Assembly: GCF_001999765.1 (NCBI RefSeq)
Contig: NZ_MTIC01000013.1
Coordinates: 62,001-126,000 of the forward strand
Origin: Sinomonas mesophila
Lineage (GTDB): Bacteria > Actinomycetota > Actinomycetes > Actinomycetales > Micrococcaceae
Reading direction: 5' to 3'
DNA length: 64,000 bases
The position numbers and the translations under genes are program-made. A model generated the notes under the pieces. It did not search any database. It was given only the letters and a program-made list of their open reading frames with translations, and was not told the DNA's origin. Numbering within the stretch: the first letter of the stretch is position 1; the number at the start of each line of letters is the position of its first letter. Shown one piece after another: positions 36,403 through 44,657 of this stretch.

Positions 36403-36417
36403 GGCCCCATTGAACCA

Positions 36418-36461
36418 CTTATTTTGATCCACTCACAATAAGGCGAGCCTAAGTAGGCTCG
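36418..36461. promoter_or_regulatory. Two palindromes in the fur-katA promoter
   Basis: CTTATT-N13-AATAAG lies at 36418-36442, next to CGAGCCTA-AG-TAGGCTCG at 36444-36461. The overlapping TAAGGCGAGCCTAA (36439-36452) resembles the left half of the IdeR box at 49347. The first is a candidate Fur-family operator; the second may be a second metal-dependent site. Confidence 0.5.
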
Positions 36462-36599
36462 ATCGCTCAGCTGGAGGGCACGGAGAGGGTTCGCGCTCGT
36501 GCACGGCATCGGGGTCTTCGGGTCGGGCAGAACGGGTGCCGACCCGCGCGGGGACACAGGAGCTCCGTGAATCGTTGAGCCCAGCAGGAGGGATGCGAA

Positions 36600-37478
36600 G
36601 TGCACAACCACTACAACGGACTCAAGACGGCGGCGCTCTTCGGAGTGCTCTGGGCTGTCCTGCTCGGGCTCGGCGCGCTCGTCGGGGTCTGGACGCGCAG
36701 CGGCTCGCCGATCTGGATCTTCGCCCTGCTCGGCGTCGCCATGACGTTCTACAGCTACTGGAACAGCGACAAGATCGCGCTGCGCTCGATGCGCGCCTAC
36801 CCGGTGAGCGAGGGCGAGGCCCCGGGCCTGTACCAGATCGTGCGCGAGCTCTCCCAGCGGGCCAACCAGCCCATGCCGCGGATCTACGTCTCGCCCACGC
36901 AGTCGCCGAACGCCTTCGCGACCGGCCGCAACCCGGAGAACGCCGCCGTGTGCTGCACCGAGGGCATCCTGCGACTGCTCGACGCGCGCGAGCTCCGGGG
37001 CGTCCTGGGCCACGAGCTCATGCACGTCTACAACCGGGACATCCTCACGTCCTCGATCGCCGCCGCCGTGGCGGGCGTCATCACGTCCGTGGCCCAGTTC
37101 GCGATGTTCTTCGGCGGCGGGGGCCGAGACCGCAACGTCAACCCGATAGCCCTGATCGCGCTGAGCCTCCTCGCGCCCTTCGCGGCCTCGCTCATCCAGC
37201 TCGCGATCTCCCGCACGCGGGAGTACGACGCCGACGAGGACGGCTCGCAGCTCACCGGGGACCCGCTCGCGCTCGCCTCGGCACTGCGCAAGATCGAGGG
37301 CGGCGTGCGCATCGCGCCCCTGCCGGCGGACCAGCGGCTCGTCAACACGTCCCACCTGATGATCGCCAACCCGTTCCGGGGCGGGGTGGGCCTCGCGAAG
37401 ATGTTCGCGACCCACCCGCCGATGGCGGAGCGCATCGTCCGGCTCGAGCGCATGGCCGGGAGGCCGCTCGGCGGCTGA
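36600..37478 (+). CDS. htpX: Membrane-bound zinc metalloprotease HtpX
   Basis: This 292-aa M48 protease degrades damaged membrane proteins. The zinc motif HELMH is in LGHELMHVYNRD, and the third ligand Glu is in TREYDADEDG. There are two helices at the N-terminus and two more near the middle. The start is GTG 36600 behind GGAGGG. The length and C-terminus look normal. It is divergent from fur, with the shared palindromes upstream. Confidence 0.92.
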   Translation: MHNHYNGLKTAALFGVLWAVLLGLGALVGVWTRSGSPIWIFALLGVAMTFYSYWNSDKIALRSMRAYPVSEGEAPGLYQIVRELSQRANQPMPRIYVSPTQSPNAFATGRNPENAAVCCTEGILRLLDARELRGVLGHELMHVYNRDILTSSIAAAVAGVITSVAQFAMFFGGGGRDRNVNPIALIALSLLAPFAASLIQLAISRTREYDADEDGSQLTGDPLALASALRKIEGGVRIAPLPADQRLVNTSHLMIANPFRGGVGLAKMFATHPPMAERIVRLERMAGRPLGG

Positions 37479-37505
37479 CGCAGGTGCTTTCCCGCTGGCG
37501 GCCTC

Positions 37506-38618
37506 GTGGCCCTCGTGCCCTTCGTCCTCGCGGGCCTCTACGGCGGCGCCATCGTGGACGCGCACGACCGCCGCATCGTCGCGATCGCCTCCGCCGGGCT
37601 CCTGTGGGGCACGAGCGCCCTCATCGCGCTCCAGGCGTGGCTGCGGGTCGACAGCGTCGAGCTCATCTACGTCCTCGTCGCGCTCCAGGCCTTCGGCTCG
37701 GGGATCAACATGCCGGCCCGGAGCAGCATCATCCCGCGGCTCATCCGTCCCGAGCTGCTCGCCGCGGCGAACGCCCTGAACATGATCACGTTGGGCCTCG
37801 GCGGGGCCGCCGGGCCGCTCCTCGCCGGCGCCCTCGTCGCGACCATCGGCTACGGCTGGACCTACACGCTCGACGTCCTGTCCTTCACCGTCGCGATGTG
37901 GGCCCTGTTCCGGCTCCCGCCGCTCCCGCCCGAGGGGCCCGTGCGGCGCGCCGGGCTGCGCTCGGTGGCCGAGGGCTTCGCGTTCCTCTCGACCCGGCCC
38001 AACATCCGCATGACCTTCCTCGTGGACCTGGCGGCGATGGTCTTCGCGATGCCCCGCGCGCTCCTGCCGGCCATCGCCGCCCTTGCCCTCGGCGGCGGCG
38101 CCGCGACGGCGGGCGCCCTCCTCGCCGGCATCGCCGCCGGGACGTTCCTCGGCGGGCTCTTCTTGGGGCCGGTCGCGCGGCTGCGCTGGCAGGGGCGCGG
38201 CGTCGAGCTCGCCGTCGTGGCCTGGGGCGCGAGCATCCTCGCGTTCGGTGCCGTGGTCCTGGCCGCGGACGGCTCCTCCCCGGGGAGCGAGCCCGGCGCC
38301 GCGACGTGGTGGGTCGTCCCGGCCTTCCTCTGCATGGTCGCCGCGGGCGCGGCCGACGCCGTGAGCGCGGCCCTGCGCTCGACGATCCTCCAGGCGGCCA
38401 CGCCGGACGCGATGCGCGGGCGGCTGCAGGGCGTGTTCACGGTCGTCGTGGGCGGCGGCCCCAGGATCGGGGACGCCTTCTCCGGCGGCATGGCCGGGTG
38501 GCTCGGGTGGGGGTGGGCCGTCGTCGCCGGGGCGGTGCTGTGCATCGCGCTCGTCGGCATCCTGCATCTGGCCCAGCCGAGCTTCGCGCGCTACGACGCG
38601 ACATCGCCGACGCCATAG
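37506..38618 (+). CDS. MFS transporter (EntS-like), apparently N-terminally truncated
   Basis: The 370-aa product begins at VALVPFVLAGLYGGAIVDAHDRR, a segment that in this family normally follows about 50-60 residues containing the first helix. The rest, with RSSIIPRLIRPELLAAANALN and the C-terminal helices, looks complete. The region directly upstream is the intact htpX gene; the reading frame back to the htpX stop adds only nine residues (RRCFPAGGL). A deletion that removed the 5' end and promoter is the simplest explanation. No ribosome-binding site precedes the GTG, so this may be a pseudogene. Confidence 0.6.
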   Translation: MALVPFVLAGLYGGAIVDAHDRRIVAIASAGLLWGTSALIALQAWLRVDSVELIYVLVALQAFGSGINMPARSSIIPRLIRPELLAAANALNMITLGLGGAAGPLLAGALVATIGYGWTYTLDVLSFTVAMWALFRLPPLPPEGPVRRAGLRSVAEGFAFLSTRPNIRMTFLVDLAAMVFAMPRALLPAIAALALGGGAATAGALLAGIAAGTFLGGLFLGPVARLRWQGRGVELAVVAWGASILAFGAVVLAADGSSPGSEPGAATWWVVPAFLCMVAAGAADAVSAALRSTILQAATPDAMRGRLQGVFTVVVGGGPRIGDAFSGGMAGWLGWGWAVVAGAVLCIALVGILHLAQPSFARYDATSPTP

Positions 38619-38770
38619 GTGGCCCGCCGTGCGAAGGCGTCGGGATCAACACCCCACCAGCCCTCACTCGCGGCCAAGCGGTGCCGTTAGGATTGCCGCA
38701 TGATGTGGGGGGACGCCGGGCAACCGGAGGCGCCGAAACACCGTCACGCCATGCCCGGGGGCGCAGGCGC

Positions 38771-39148
38771 ATGTCGGCTGCCCGACTGACATCGCGTCGC
38801 ACGGCTAGGCCGAAGGCTCTCAGCAGGGCCAGAGTGGCGGTCGTGGCCGCCGCGCTCGGCTTGATGGTGATCGTGCCCATGACTGCCCTGGATGATCGGA
38901 GGCCGGCCCCGTTCGGTTGGCATATGTATGCCGGGAGCATCGATGCCCCCGAGATCGAGGTAACGACTGATGACGGGACGGTCGAGCCACGGAACACCAC
39001 CGAGATCGTGGCCAGGTTTCGCCCTGAGCCTGATTACCTGGAGCCACTGGCCCGGTTCATCTGCGCCAGAGAGGAGCCAGTTCAGTCGGTGCGGCTGACT
39101 CGTGGCTACCCTCCAGCTGATCAGGAGTTCCGGTGCTCCAGTTTGTGA
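38771..39148 (+). CDS. Small membrane-anchored protein of unknown function, HTTM partner
   Basis: This 125-aa protein has an N-terminal basic stretch, one hydrophobic helix (VAVVAAALGLMVIVPM, about residues 19-34) and an extracytoplasmic domain with WHMYAG and CAREEP. The last 16 bases overlap the downstream HTTM gene, so the two are coupled and probably act together. Like its partner, it is less GC-rich and has less biased codon use than the surroundings, which suggests acquisition. I do not recognise a named family. Confidence 0.65.
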   Translation: MSAARLTSRRTARPKALSRARVAVVAAALGLMVIVPMTALDDRRPAPFGWHMYAGSIDAPEIEVTTDDGTVEPRNTTEIVARFRPEPDYLEPLARFICAREEPVQSVRLTRGYPPADQEFRCSSL

Positions 39149-39957
39149 ACCGTGACATCGATGCGCGGCCGCTCGCGCTGGCTCGGATCATCATCGGGCT
39201 GGCCTCGTTCCTCCTCCCGGTGGAGTGGCTCAAACCGATGCTGAGGGTAGCGTCTGGCGACTATCTGGCTCTTCCCGTGTTCGACGGCCTGCCCTCTGTG
39301 CCTACCGCTGCTGTTTACGGCCTGTTCGCCGTGTCCTTGCTCGGGTCCGCCGCCATGGTGATGGGCATCTTTGGCGGGCTCCCAGCGCTCGCCGTGGCTG
39401 CCTGCTCCGCCATCGTCCTGCTCGCGGACCAGCAGGTCTACAGCAACCATTTCCTGCTGCTGGTGATGCTCTGCACCTTCATTGGGCTCAGTGGCGCATC
39501 CAAGGCGATGACGGTCCTCCGGCCCAAAGCGACACAGCCGGTGCCGTACTGGCCGGCGTTCCTGATCAAAGCCCAAATCACGACGCTCTATGCATGGACG
39601 GCCATCTCGAAGGTCAACCCCCAGTACCTGTCAGGCGACGTCTTGGCAGACCAGCTGCGCCCGTGGGTTCCGGTCCCGGACAGCCTCCTGCCAGCCGTTG
39701 CAGTGACGAGCATTGTGGTCGAGGCGTTCTTGGCTGTCGCCCTCTGGCTGCCGCGCACCCGGCTGCTGGCTTTCATCGCGGGATTCGGGCTCCACGTGGG
39801 CATCCTGGTGCTGTTGCTCTACCCGGGCCCGTTGATCTCGTTCGCGATGCTCATGTCCAGCGGCTATGTGCTCTTCGCCCATGAGTCCTTGGTGAGCGGG
39901 CAATGGCGGATCCCGGGTCGTGGCGCCAGGGTCCGCGCAGCCCACGCGGCGCAGTGA
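39133..39957 (+). CDS. HTTM-domain (vitamin K-dependent carboxylase-like) membrane protein
   Basis: This 274-aa polytopic membrane protein resembles HTTM proteins: N-terminal RDIDARPLALARIIIGLASF, a central NHFLLLVMLCTFIGLSGASKAM and IKAQITTLYAWTAISKVNPQYLSGDVL, a segment typical of the family. Family members are related to gamma-glutamyl carboxylases, but the bacterial function is mostly unknown. GTG 39133 overlaps the preceding gene; GTG 39145 is an alternative. Lower GC than neighbours suggests horizontal transfer. Confidence 0.75.
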   Translation: MLQFVNRDIDARPLALARIIIGLASFLLPVEWLKPMLRVASGDYLALPVFDGLPSVPTAAVYGLFAVSLLGSAAMVMGIFGGLPALAVAACSAIVLLADQQVYSNHFLLLVMLCTFIGLSGASKAMTVLRPKATQPVPYWPAFLIKAQITTLYAWTAISKVNPQYLSGDVLADQLRPWVPVPDSLLPAVAVTSIVVEAFLAVALWLPRTRLLAFIAGFGLHVGILVLLLYPGPLISFAMLMSSGYVLFAHESLVSGQWRIPGRGARVRAAHAAQ

Positions 39958-39987
39958 CCGCAGCTACGTTTGGCCCACGGCCGACGA

Positions 39988-40026
39988 CGAGGACCGCAGC
40001 ATCGGGACGTGTGGCTGCGGTCCTCG
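39988..40026. terminator. Bidirectional terminator between HTTM gene and yajQ
   Basis: The 13-bp perfect arms CGAGGACCGCAGC and GCTGCGGTCCTCG have a 13-nt loop between convergent genes. Confidence 0.8.
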
Positions 40027-40032
40027 GGCGTG

Positions 40033-40518
40033 TCAGCGGAAGTTGACGAACTGCAGGTCGGCCTCTTCGAAGCCCTTGAGCAGGGAGATCGTGGCCTGGA
40101 GGTCGTCGCGGGACTTCGACGAGACGCGGAGCTCGTCGCCCTGGATCTGCGCCTTGACGCTCTTGGGCGCCTCATCGCGGATGAGCTTGGAGATCTTCTT
40201 CGCGTGCTCCTGGGAGATGCCCTCCTTGATGGAGGCCTCGATGCGGTACTCCTTGCCCGAGGCGAACGGGTCGCCCGCGTCGAGGGACTTCAGCGAGATG
40301 CCGCGCTTGATGAGCTTGGACTCGAAGACGTCGAGGACGGCCTTGACGCGCTCCTCGGAGTTGGCCTTCATGAGGATCTTCTCGCCGCTGAAGTCGATCT
40401 CCGCGCCGACGCCCTTGAAGTCGTAGCGCTGGGCGATCTCCTTCTGGGACTGGTTGAGGGCGTTCGCGACCTCCTGCTTGTCCACCTTGCTGACCACGTC
40501 GAACGTCGAATCTGCCAT
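40033..40518 (-). CDS. YajQ-family nucleotide-binding protein
   Basis: This 161-aa cytoplasmic protein matches YajQ closely over its full length: [42 protein letters not shown] and the C-terminal DLQFVNFR. Members bind nucleotides, and one in Xanthomonas binds cyclic di-GMP; the role in actinobacteria is unclear. The ATG at 40518 starts the conserved N-terminus. Confidence 0.93.
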   Translation of the reverse strand: MADSTFDVVSKVDKQEVANALNQSQKEIAQRYDFKGVGAEIDFSGEKILMKANSEERVKAVLDVFESKLIKRGISLKSLDAGDPFASGKEYRIEASIKEGISQEHAKKISKLIRDEAPKSVKAQIQGDELRVSSKSRDDLQATISLLKGFEEADLQFVNFR

Positions 40519-40694
40519 GGATGCCTCCGGGATGGGGTGTGCGGATACTGGCCTCAAGCCTAGCCCGCCGCCCTCCGCGTCGGGGCGGGCCGCCGGCGGC
40601 CCGTTCCACAGTTCACTCATAGCCAAACCCCAGCGGGCTCGAATCCGCCGGTGGCAGCGTTGGATCCGGTGGACGAACCGACGAAGGAGGATCC

Positions 40695-41072
40695 GTGGCT
40701 GGAACGCCCGCGAACGAGCCTGGCCCGCAGGGGCGCGCCTACCGGACGGGTCGGTCGATGGTCGTCGCGGCCGCGGGCAGCCTCGGGGCCGCCGCCGGAG
40801 GGGTTGTCGCCGCCGCGGGCGGCGTCGTCGCGGCGGCCACTCTCGCGGCGGGGGTCGTGATGTCGCCGGCGCCTGCCCCGTCCGCGCGCCTCGACGGCGT
40901 CCACGAGGACCTGCAGCGGGCCGTCGCCCTCCACCAGATCACGGAGGAACAGGCGGCCTTCCTCGAGGCCCAGCTCGCCCGGGAGATCCTCGCGGACGAC
41001 GACGGCGAGGACCCGGACGACGGCGACGGGGAGCCGAACGCCGTCGCCGCACCGCCGTCGTCGGCGGCCTGA
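40695..41072 (+). CDS. Hypothetical Ala/Gly-rich membrane protein
   Basis: The 125-aa product has one hydrophobic Ala/Gly/Val segment (about residues 21-57), then a soluble helical part ([27 protein letters not shown]) and an acidic, Ala-rich tail. AAGGAGGATCC precedes the GTG, a good ribosome-binding site. Codon positions follow the local GC pattern. No family is recognised. Confidence 0.5.
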   Translation: MAGTPANEPGPQGRAYRTGRSMVVAAAGSLGAAAGGVVAAAGGVVAAATLAAGVVMSPAPAPSARLDGVHEDLQRAVALHQITEEQAAFLEAQLAREILADDDGEDPDDGDGEPNAVAAPPSSAA

Positions 41073-41192
41073 GGGGGCGCTGGCGGGGGCCCTTCAGCCC
41101 GATTCGATTTGTGGCGGATTGTTCTGTAAGGTTGTCTTGCTCGCACCGCGGAACACCGGCCACTGGGTCCGGTCTCTGTGGGGCTGCGCTCT

Positions 41193-41274
41193 GGCAGATT
41201 ACCCGAGCGGCCAAAGGGGGCTGACTGTAAATCAGCTGGCATTGCCTACGGGGGTTCGAATCCCTCATCTGCCA
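41193..41274 (+). tRNA. tRNA-Tyr (GTA)
   Basis: The acceptor stem GGCAGAT pairs with ATCTGCC, and the T-loop GGTTCGAAT and D-arm ACCCGAGCGGCC are standard. The anticodon loop CTGTAAA gives GTA. A long variable arm is present, as expected for bacterial tRNA-Tyr. No CCA is encoded beyond the discriminator A. Confidence 0.95.
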
Positions 41275-41357
41275 CTTTCGAGAGAACGCTCTCGGTCTTC
41301 GGGCCGGGGGCGTTCTTCGTTTTCCCGTCCGAGCCGCCGATTCGGAAGTGCCCCGTG

Positions 41358-41400
41358 CTTCGGAAAATGCACCCCGCCGTTCCGTGGGGCATTCTCCGAA
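41358..41400. terminator. Imperfect hairpin downstream of tRNA-Tyr
   Basis: TTCGGAAAATGCACCCC pairs with GGGGCATTCTCCGAA, with two mismatches, around a 10-nt loop. It may process or terminate the tRNA transcript. The 41275-41493 gap holds this and the siderophore operon terminator only. Confidence 0.5.
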
Positions 41401-41438
41401 ACGGGGGGCAGCTTCCCGGGCGGACGTACACATCGCGG

Positions 41439-41474
41439 CCGGGGCCCGGTTCCAGACAAGGAACCGGGCCCCGG
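41439..41474 (-). terminator. Terminator of the siderophore operon
   Basis: The 15-bp perfect arms CCGGGGCCCGGTTCC and GGAACCGGGCCCCGG have a 6-nt loop, 20 bp past the stop of the last operon gene. Confidence 0.85.
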
Positions 41475-41493
41475 CGGTCAGCCAGCCAGGCCC

Positions 41494-42807
41494 TCAGCCG
41501 CCCACGTGCACGATCGCCGGGTCCGGGTGCATGAGGAACCCGGTGTGGCTGATGTTGTGCGCGTACGCCCCGGCCATGGCGAAGACCACGAGGTCGCCCG
41601 CCCGCACCTGAGGGACCGGGACCTGCCGGGCCAGGACGTCCTTGGGCGTGCAGAGCTGCCCCACGAAGGTGACTGGCCCGCCGTCGGACGCCGGGCGCTC
41701 CCACGGCGCCTCCCAGCGGTCCTCGCGGAGGACGGCGAGCGGCTGGCTGTGACCCTTCGCCGCGGGCGTGCGCAGGTGGTGCGTGCCGCCCGAGCACACG
41801 GCGAACCACTCGCCGTGGCTGCGCTTGACGTCCAGGACACGGCTCGCGTACCAGCCCGAGTATGCGGACACCGCCCGCCCCGGCTCGATCCGCAGCGTCA
41901 CGCCGGGGTGGGCGGCGGCGACCCGGCCGATCCGGGCGCCGTAGCCCTCCCAGTCGAAGGTCCGCGCGGGCGCGCCGTAGTCGACGTCCATCCCGCCGCC
42001 CACGTTGACCTCGCGCAGGGAGATCCCGTGCCGCGCCGCGAACCCTGCCGCCCACGCGGCGATCCCCTCTGCCTGCGCCGCGCACTGCTCGGGCCCGAGG
42101 CCGCTCGCGAGGTGCGCGTGAACGCCGAGGACCTCGACGCCGGGGAGCCGGGGCAGCTCGCGCGCAGCGGCGTCCGCCTCGGCCGGGTCCATGCCGAAGG
42201 GGCTCGGCGCGCCACCCATGGTGAGGGCCGGTCCTGCCATGGCGCCGGACCCCGGCGACGCAGGCCCCGCCGCCGGGATGTTGACGCGCAGCAGCACGTC
42301 GGCCCGCGCGCCGGCGGCACGGGCGGTCGCGTCGAGACGCCGCAGCTCGGTCAGGCTCTCGACATGGAAGCGGTCGACGCCGGCCGCGACGGCGGCGGCC
42401 AGTTCGCCGTCGGTCTTCCCCGGGCCGCCGAACGCGAGCGGCACCCCGGGGGCGACGGCCCGGACGTGCGAGAGCTCGCCGCCGCTGGCCACCTCGAGCC
42501 CGTCGACGTGCCGGACCACAGTCGCGAGGATCGCCGCGTCCGGATTGGCCTTGACCGCATGGAGGAGCTCGACGCCGGTCCCCACGAGCGCCGCGCGGAT
42601 GCGCACGAGGTGGGCGCGCAGGTGGGCGAGGTCGTACACGTAGGCGGGCAGGGCGCCGTCGTGGGCGTGCTCACGGACCGCGGTCTCGACGGCGGCGGTC
42701 AGCGGGGTGCCGGCGGGCACGACGGCGGCGGCGCGGCCGGACATCGCCAGCGGCGCGGCGGCGGGCACGGCGGGGACTGGTGCGGTGGGCGTGGAGAGGG
42801 CGGTCAT
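41494..42807 (-). CDS. PLP-dependent decarboxylase of NIS siderophore pathway (PvsE/SbnH-like)
   Basis: This 437-aa fold-type III enzyme is of the diaminopimelate/ornithine decarboxylase group. The PLP lysine is in LLHAVKANPDAAIL, the phosphate-binding region is NVGGGMDVDYG and EPGRAVSAY, and the C-terminal substrate Cys is in VGQLCTPKDVL. In vibrioferrin and staphyloferrin B pathways such enzymes make or trim the amine building block (ethanolamine or diaminoethane units). The N-terminus has 40 extra Ala/Pro residues. ATG 42807 overlaps the NIS gene stop (ATGA). It is the last gene of the operon. Confidence 0.88.
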   Translation of the reverse strand: MTALSTPTAPVPAVPAAAPLAMSGRAAAVVPAGTPLTAAVETAVREHAHDGALPAYVYDLAHLRAHLVRIRAALVGTGVELLHAVKANPDAAILATVVRHVDGLEVASGGELSHVRAVAPGVPLAFGGPGKTDGELAAAVAAGVDRFHVESLTELRRLDATARAAGARADVLLRVNIPAAGPASPGSGAMAGPALTMGGAPSPFGMDPAEADAAARELPRLPGVEVLGVHAHLASGLGPEQCAAQAEGIAAWAAGFAARHGISLREVNVGGGMDVDYGAPARTFDWEGYGARIGRVAAAHPGVTLRIEPGRAVSAYSGWYASRVLDVKRSHGEWFAVCSGGTHHLRTPAAKGHSQPLAVLREDRWEAPWERPASDGGPVTFVGQLCTPKDVLARQVPVPQVRAGDLVVFAMAGAYAHNISHTGFLMHPDPAIVHVGG

Positions 42808-44657
42808 CGGATCTCCTGGGGGACGGCGCGGCCGAAGGGGTTGGGGAAGGGGACGTAGCCGGCGAAGCGGTCGGCGCGGCGCTGCCAGCGGACCATGAGG
42901 TTGGTCTTGGCCGGGAGCGGGACGCCGGCGAGGAGGGCCCGCAGGCGGGCCGGCTCGCCGAGCTCGGCGCTGGCCTCGGCGACGGCCTCGCCGAGGGCGT
43001 CCCACAGCTCCGCCTCGAAGGCCGGCTCGCCGGGGACAAGGTCCGCGAGGGCCCCGGCCATCTCGGCGAGGTGGTTCACGAAGAGGCAGTAGGCGATGCG
43101 GTTCCAGCCGCGTTCCTCGTCGTAGCCGGCGTTCTCGGCGATCTGGGCTGGCAGGCCGGCGAGGGCATCGGCGTGCCGGTGGGTCAGGAGCTTGGTGCCC
43201 TCGAGGTCGCGGGCCAGGACCCGCACGGGGAGGGAGTCCTCGCCCAGGACGACGAGGATGTTCTGCAGGTGCGGCTCGAGGACAATCCCGTGCACGGCCC
43301 AGAGCCGCAGGACCGGCGGCACGAGCAGGCCGAGGTAGCGGCCCCACCATTCGCGGGCCCAGGCGGCGGGGACGGCCGGGCCGTTGAGCTCCATGAGCTC
43401 GGCAAGGCGGGTCCCGGCGGGGATGCAGTCGGGCAGGGCGGCGAGGCTCGCCGCGAGGTGCACGCGCTCGTCGCCGTCGTAGTGCGGGGCGATGCCCGTG
43501 CGCACGATCGAGCCGAGCCCCTCGAGCAGCGCGTGCCGGTCCTCGGCGGTGCCATAGCCCTCGGGCAGCGCGACGCTGCGCGCGGCCGGCTCGGGCAGGA
43601 CGGCGAAGCCCGCGTGCCGCGAGGAGACCTCGGCGAGCGGGGCCTCGAGCAACTCGGTGAGGGCGACGGCGCCGGAGAGCTCGTACTCGGCGTTCTTGCG
43701 GAGGCAGTTGGTGATCCGCACGCTCAGGCTGGTCTTGAGGAAGACGTCCGCCTCCGGCTGGTAGAGCGTGCGCACGCTCGCCGTCGGGTGCAGCGGCAGG
43801 CCCACCTCGCCGAGGTCGAGCAGGACGCCGTCCGCGAGGGCCGCCTCGAGGACGGGGCCGAGGCGCGGGTCCGAGCGCAGGAGCTCGAACTGCCACGGGT
43901 GCACCGGGACGGCCTTCCAGCCCGCCGGCACGCGGGCCGCGGACTCCCCGAGGAGCCGAGCGGTCGCGGCGTGCCCGTCGAAGCCCGGGGTCGGGGTACT
44001 GCCTGAGGGGCCGTCGACGGCGGGGCCGTCGGCGGCGTGCTCCACGATGTGCTCTGCACGCGCGGCGAGCCAGTGCAGCGGGAACGCCGTCCGGGCCTCC
44101 GGCGAGAACCGCCGCCACTGGGCACGGTCCCCCGAGCGCCACTTGGGCGCGGGATGCCGCGGGTGGCCGGCGATGAGGCCCTGTTCCGAGTCGACGAAGA
44201 GGGCCGGGGCGCCCTCCAGCGGCGTCCCGGACATCCCGGACGTCTCAGTCCGCTCGGCGGGGCGGGTGGCGAGGATGTCGGCAAGGCTGTCGCGGCTTGC
44301 GGCGGCCTGCGCGGCGAACTCCTCGTTCGGGACGCCCGTGCGGGCCGTGAGCTCGGCGCCGACGAGGCGCGCGAGCGCGTCGAGCCCGAGGTCCTCCCAC
44401 TCCCCGCCACGCTCTTCGCCACTGCGGTACAGCTGGACGGGGCCCGTGAAGCGGTGGGCCGCGACGGGGGAGACCCGCAGGACGCGGGCCCTGACGAGCT
44501 CGCCGAGGTGCGGGAGGCGCACGAGGAGATGCCCGGCGTCGAGCGCGGTCTGGCCGTCGGGGCCGGCGGTCTCGCGGACGAGGCAGCCGAGCAGGGTATG
44601 GGCGGACGCGGTGTCGGCGTCGAGGACGCGTCCGGTGGCGAGGAGTGAAGCAGTCAC
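42804..44657 (-). CDS. IucA/IucC-family NIS synthetase (second; PvsD-like position)
   Basis: This 617-aa ATP-dependent synthetase joins a carboxylate such as citrate to an amine or alcohol. It has the canonical family motifs: VPVHPWQFELL, HPTASVRTLY, KTSLSVRITNCLRKNAEY and LEPHLQNILVVL. A C-terminal FhuF-like segment (TNLMVRWQRRADRF) closes the protein. GTG 44657 overlaps the exporter stop, and its own stop overlaps the decarboxylase start. All five genes are joined this way, so they are surely one operon. The subtype (A, B or C) cannot be fixed by eye. Confidence 0.9.
   Translation of the reverse strand: MTASLLATGRVLDADTASAHTLLGCLVRETAGPDGQTALDAGHLLVRLPHLGELVRARVLRVSPVAAHRFTGPVQLYRSGEERGGEWEDLGLDALARLVGAELTARTGVPNEEFAAQAAASRDSLADILATRPAERTETSGMSGTPLEGAPALFVDSEQGLIAGHPRHPAPKWRSGDRAQWRRFSPEARTAFPLHWLAARAEHIVEHAADGPAVDGPSGSTPTPGFDGHAATARLLGESAARVPAGWKAVPVHPWQFELLRSDPRLGPVLEAALADGVLLDLGEVGLPLHPTASVRTLYQPEADVFLKTSLSVRITNCLRKNAEYELSGAVALTELLEAPLAEVSSRHAGFAVLPEPAARSVALPEGYGTAEDRHALLEGLGSIVRTGIAPHYDGDERVHLAASLAALPDCIPAGTRLAELMELNGPAVPAAWAREWWGRYLGLLVPPVLRLWAVHGIVLEPHLQNILVVLGEDSLPVRVLARDLEGTKLLTHRHADALAGLPAQIAENAGYDEERGWNRIAYCLFVNHLAEMAGALADLVPGEPAFEAELWDALGEAVAEASAELGEPARLRALLAGVPLPAKTNLMVRWQRRADRFAGYVPFPNPFGRAVPQEIR

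Noticed and set aside
36403..36432. Extension of the Fur-family protein to ATG 36432
   Set aside because: It would place the CTTATT...AATAAG palindrome at the start codon; the internal ATG leaves the operator in the promoter.
36536..38770. Long plus-strand frame preceding the HTTM partner gene
   Set aside because: It runs through htpX and the MFS gene in another frame; only the part from ATG 38771 has a membrane-protein pattern.
41193..41474. Integration site with attL/attR at tRNA-Tyr
   Set aside because: No integrase gene and no second copy of the tRNA 3' end were seen in the window.
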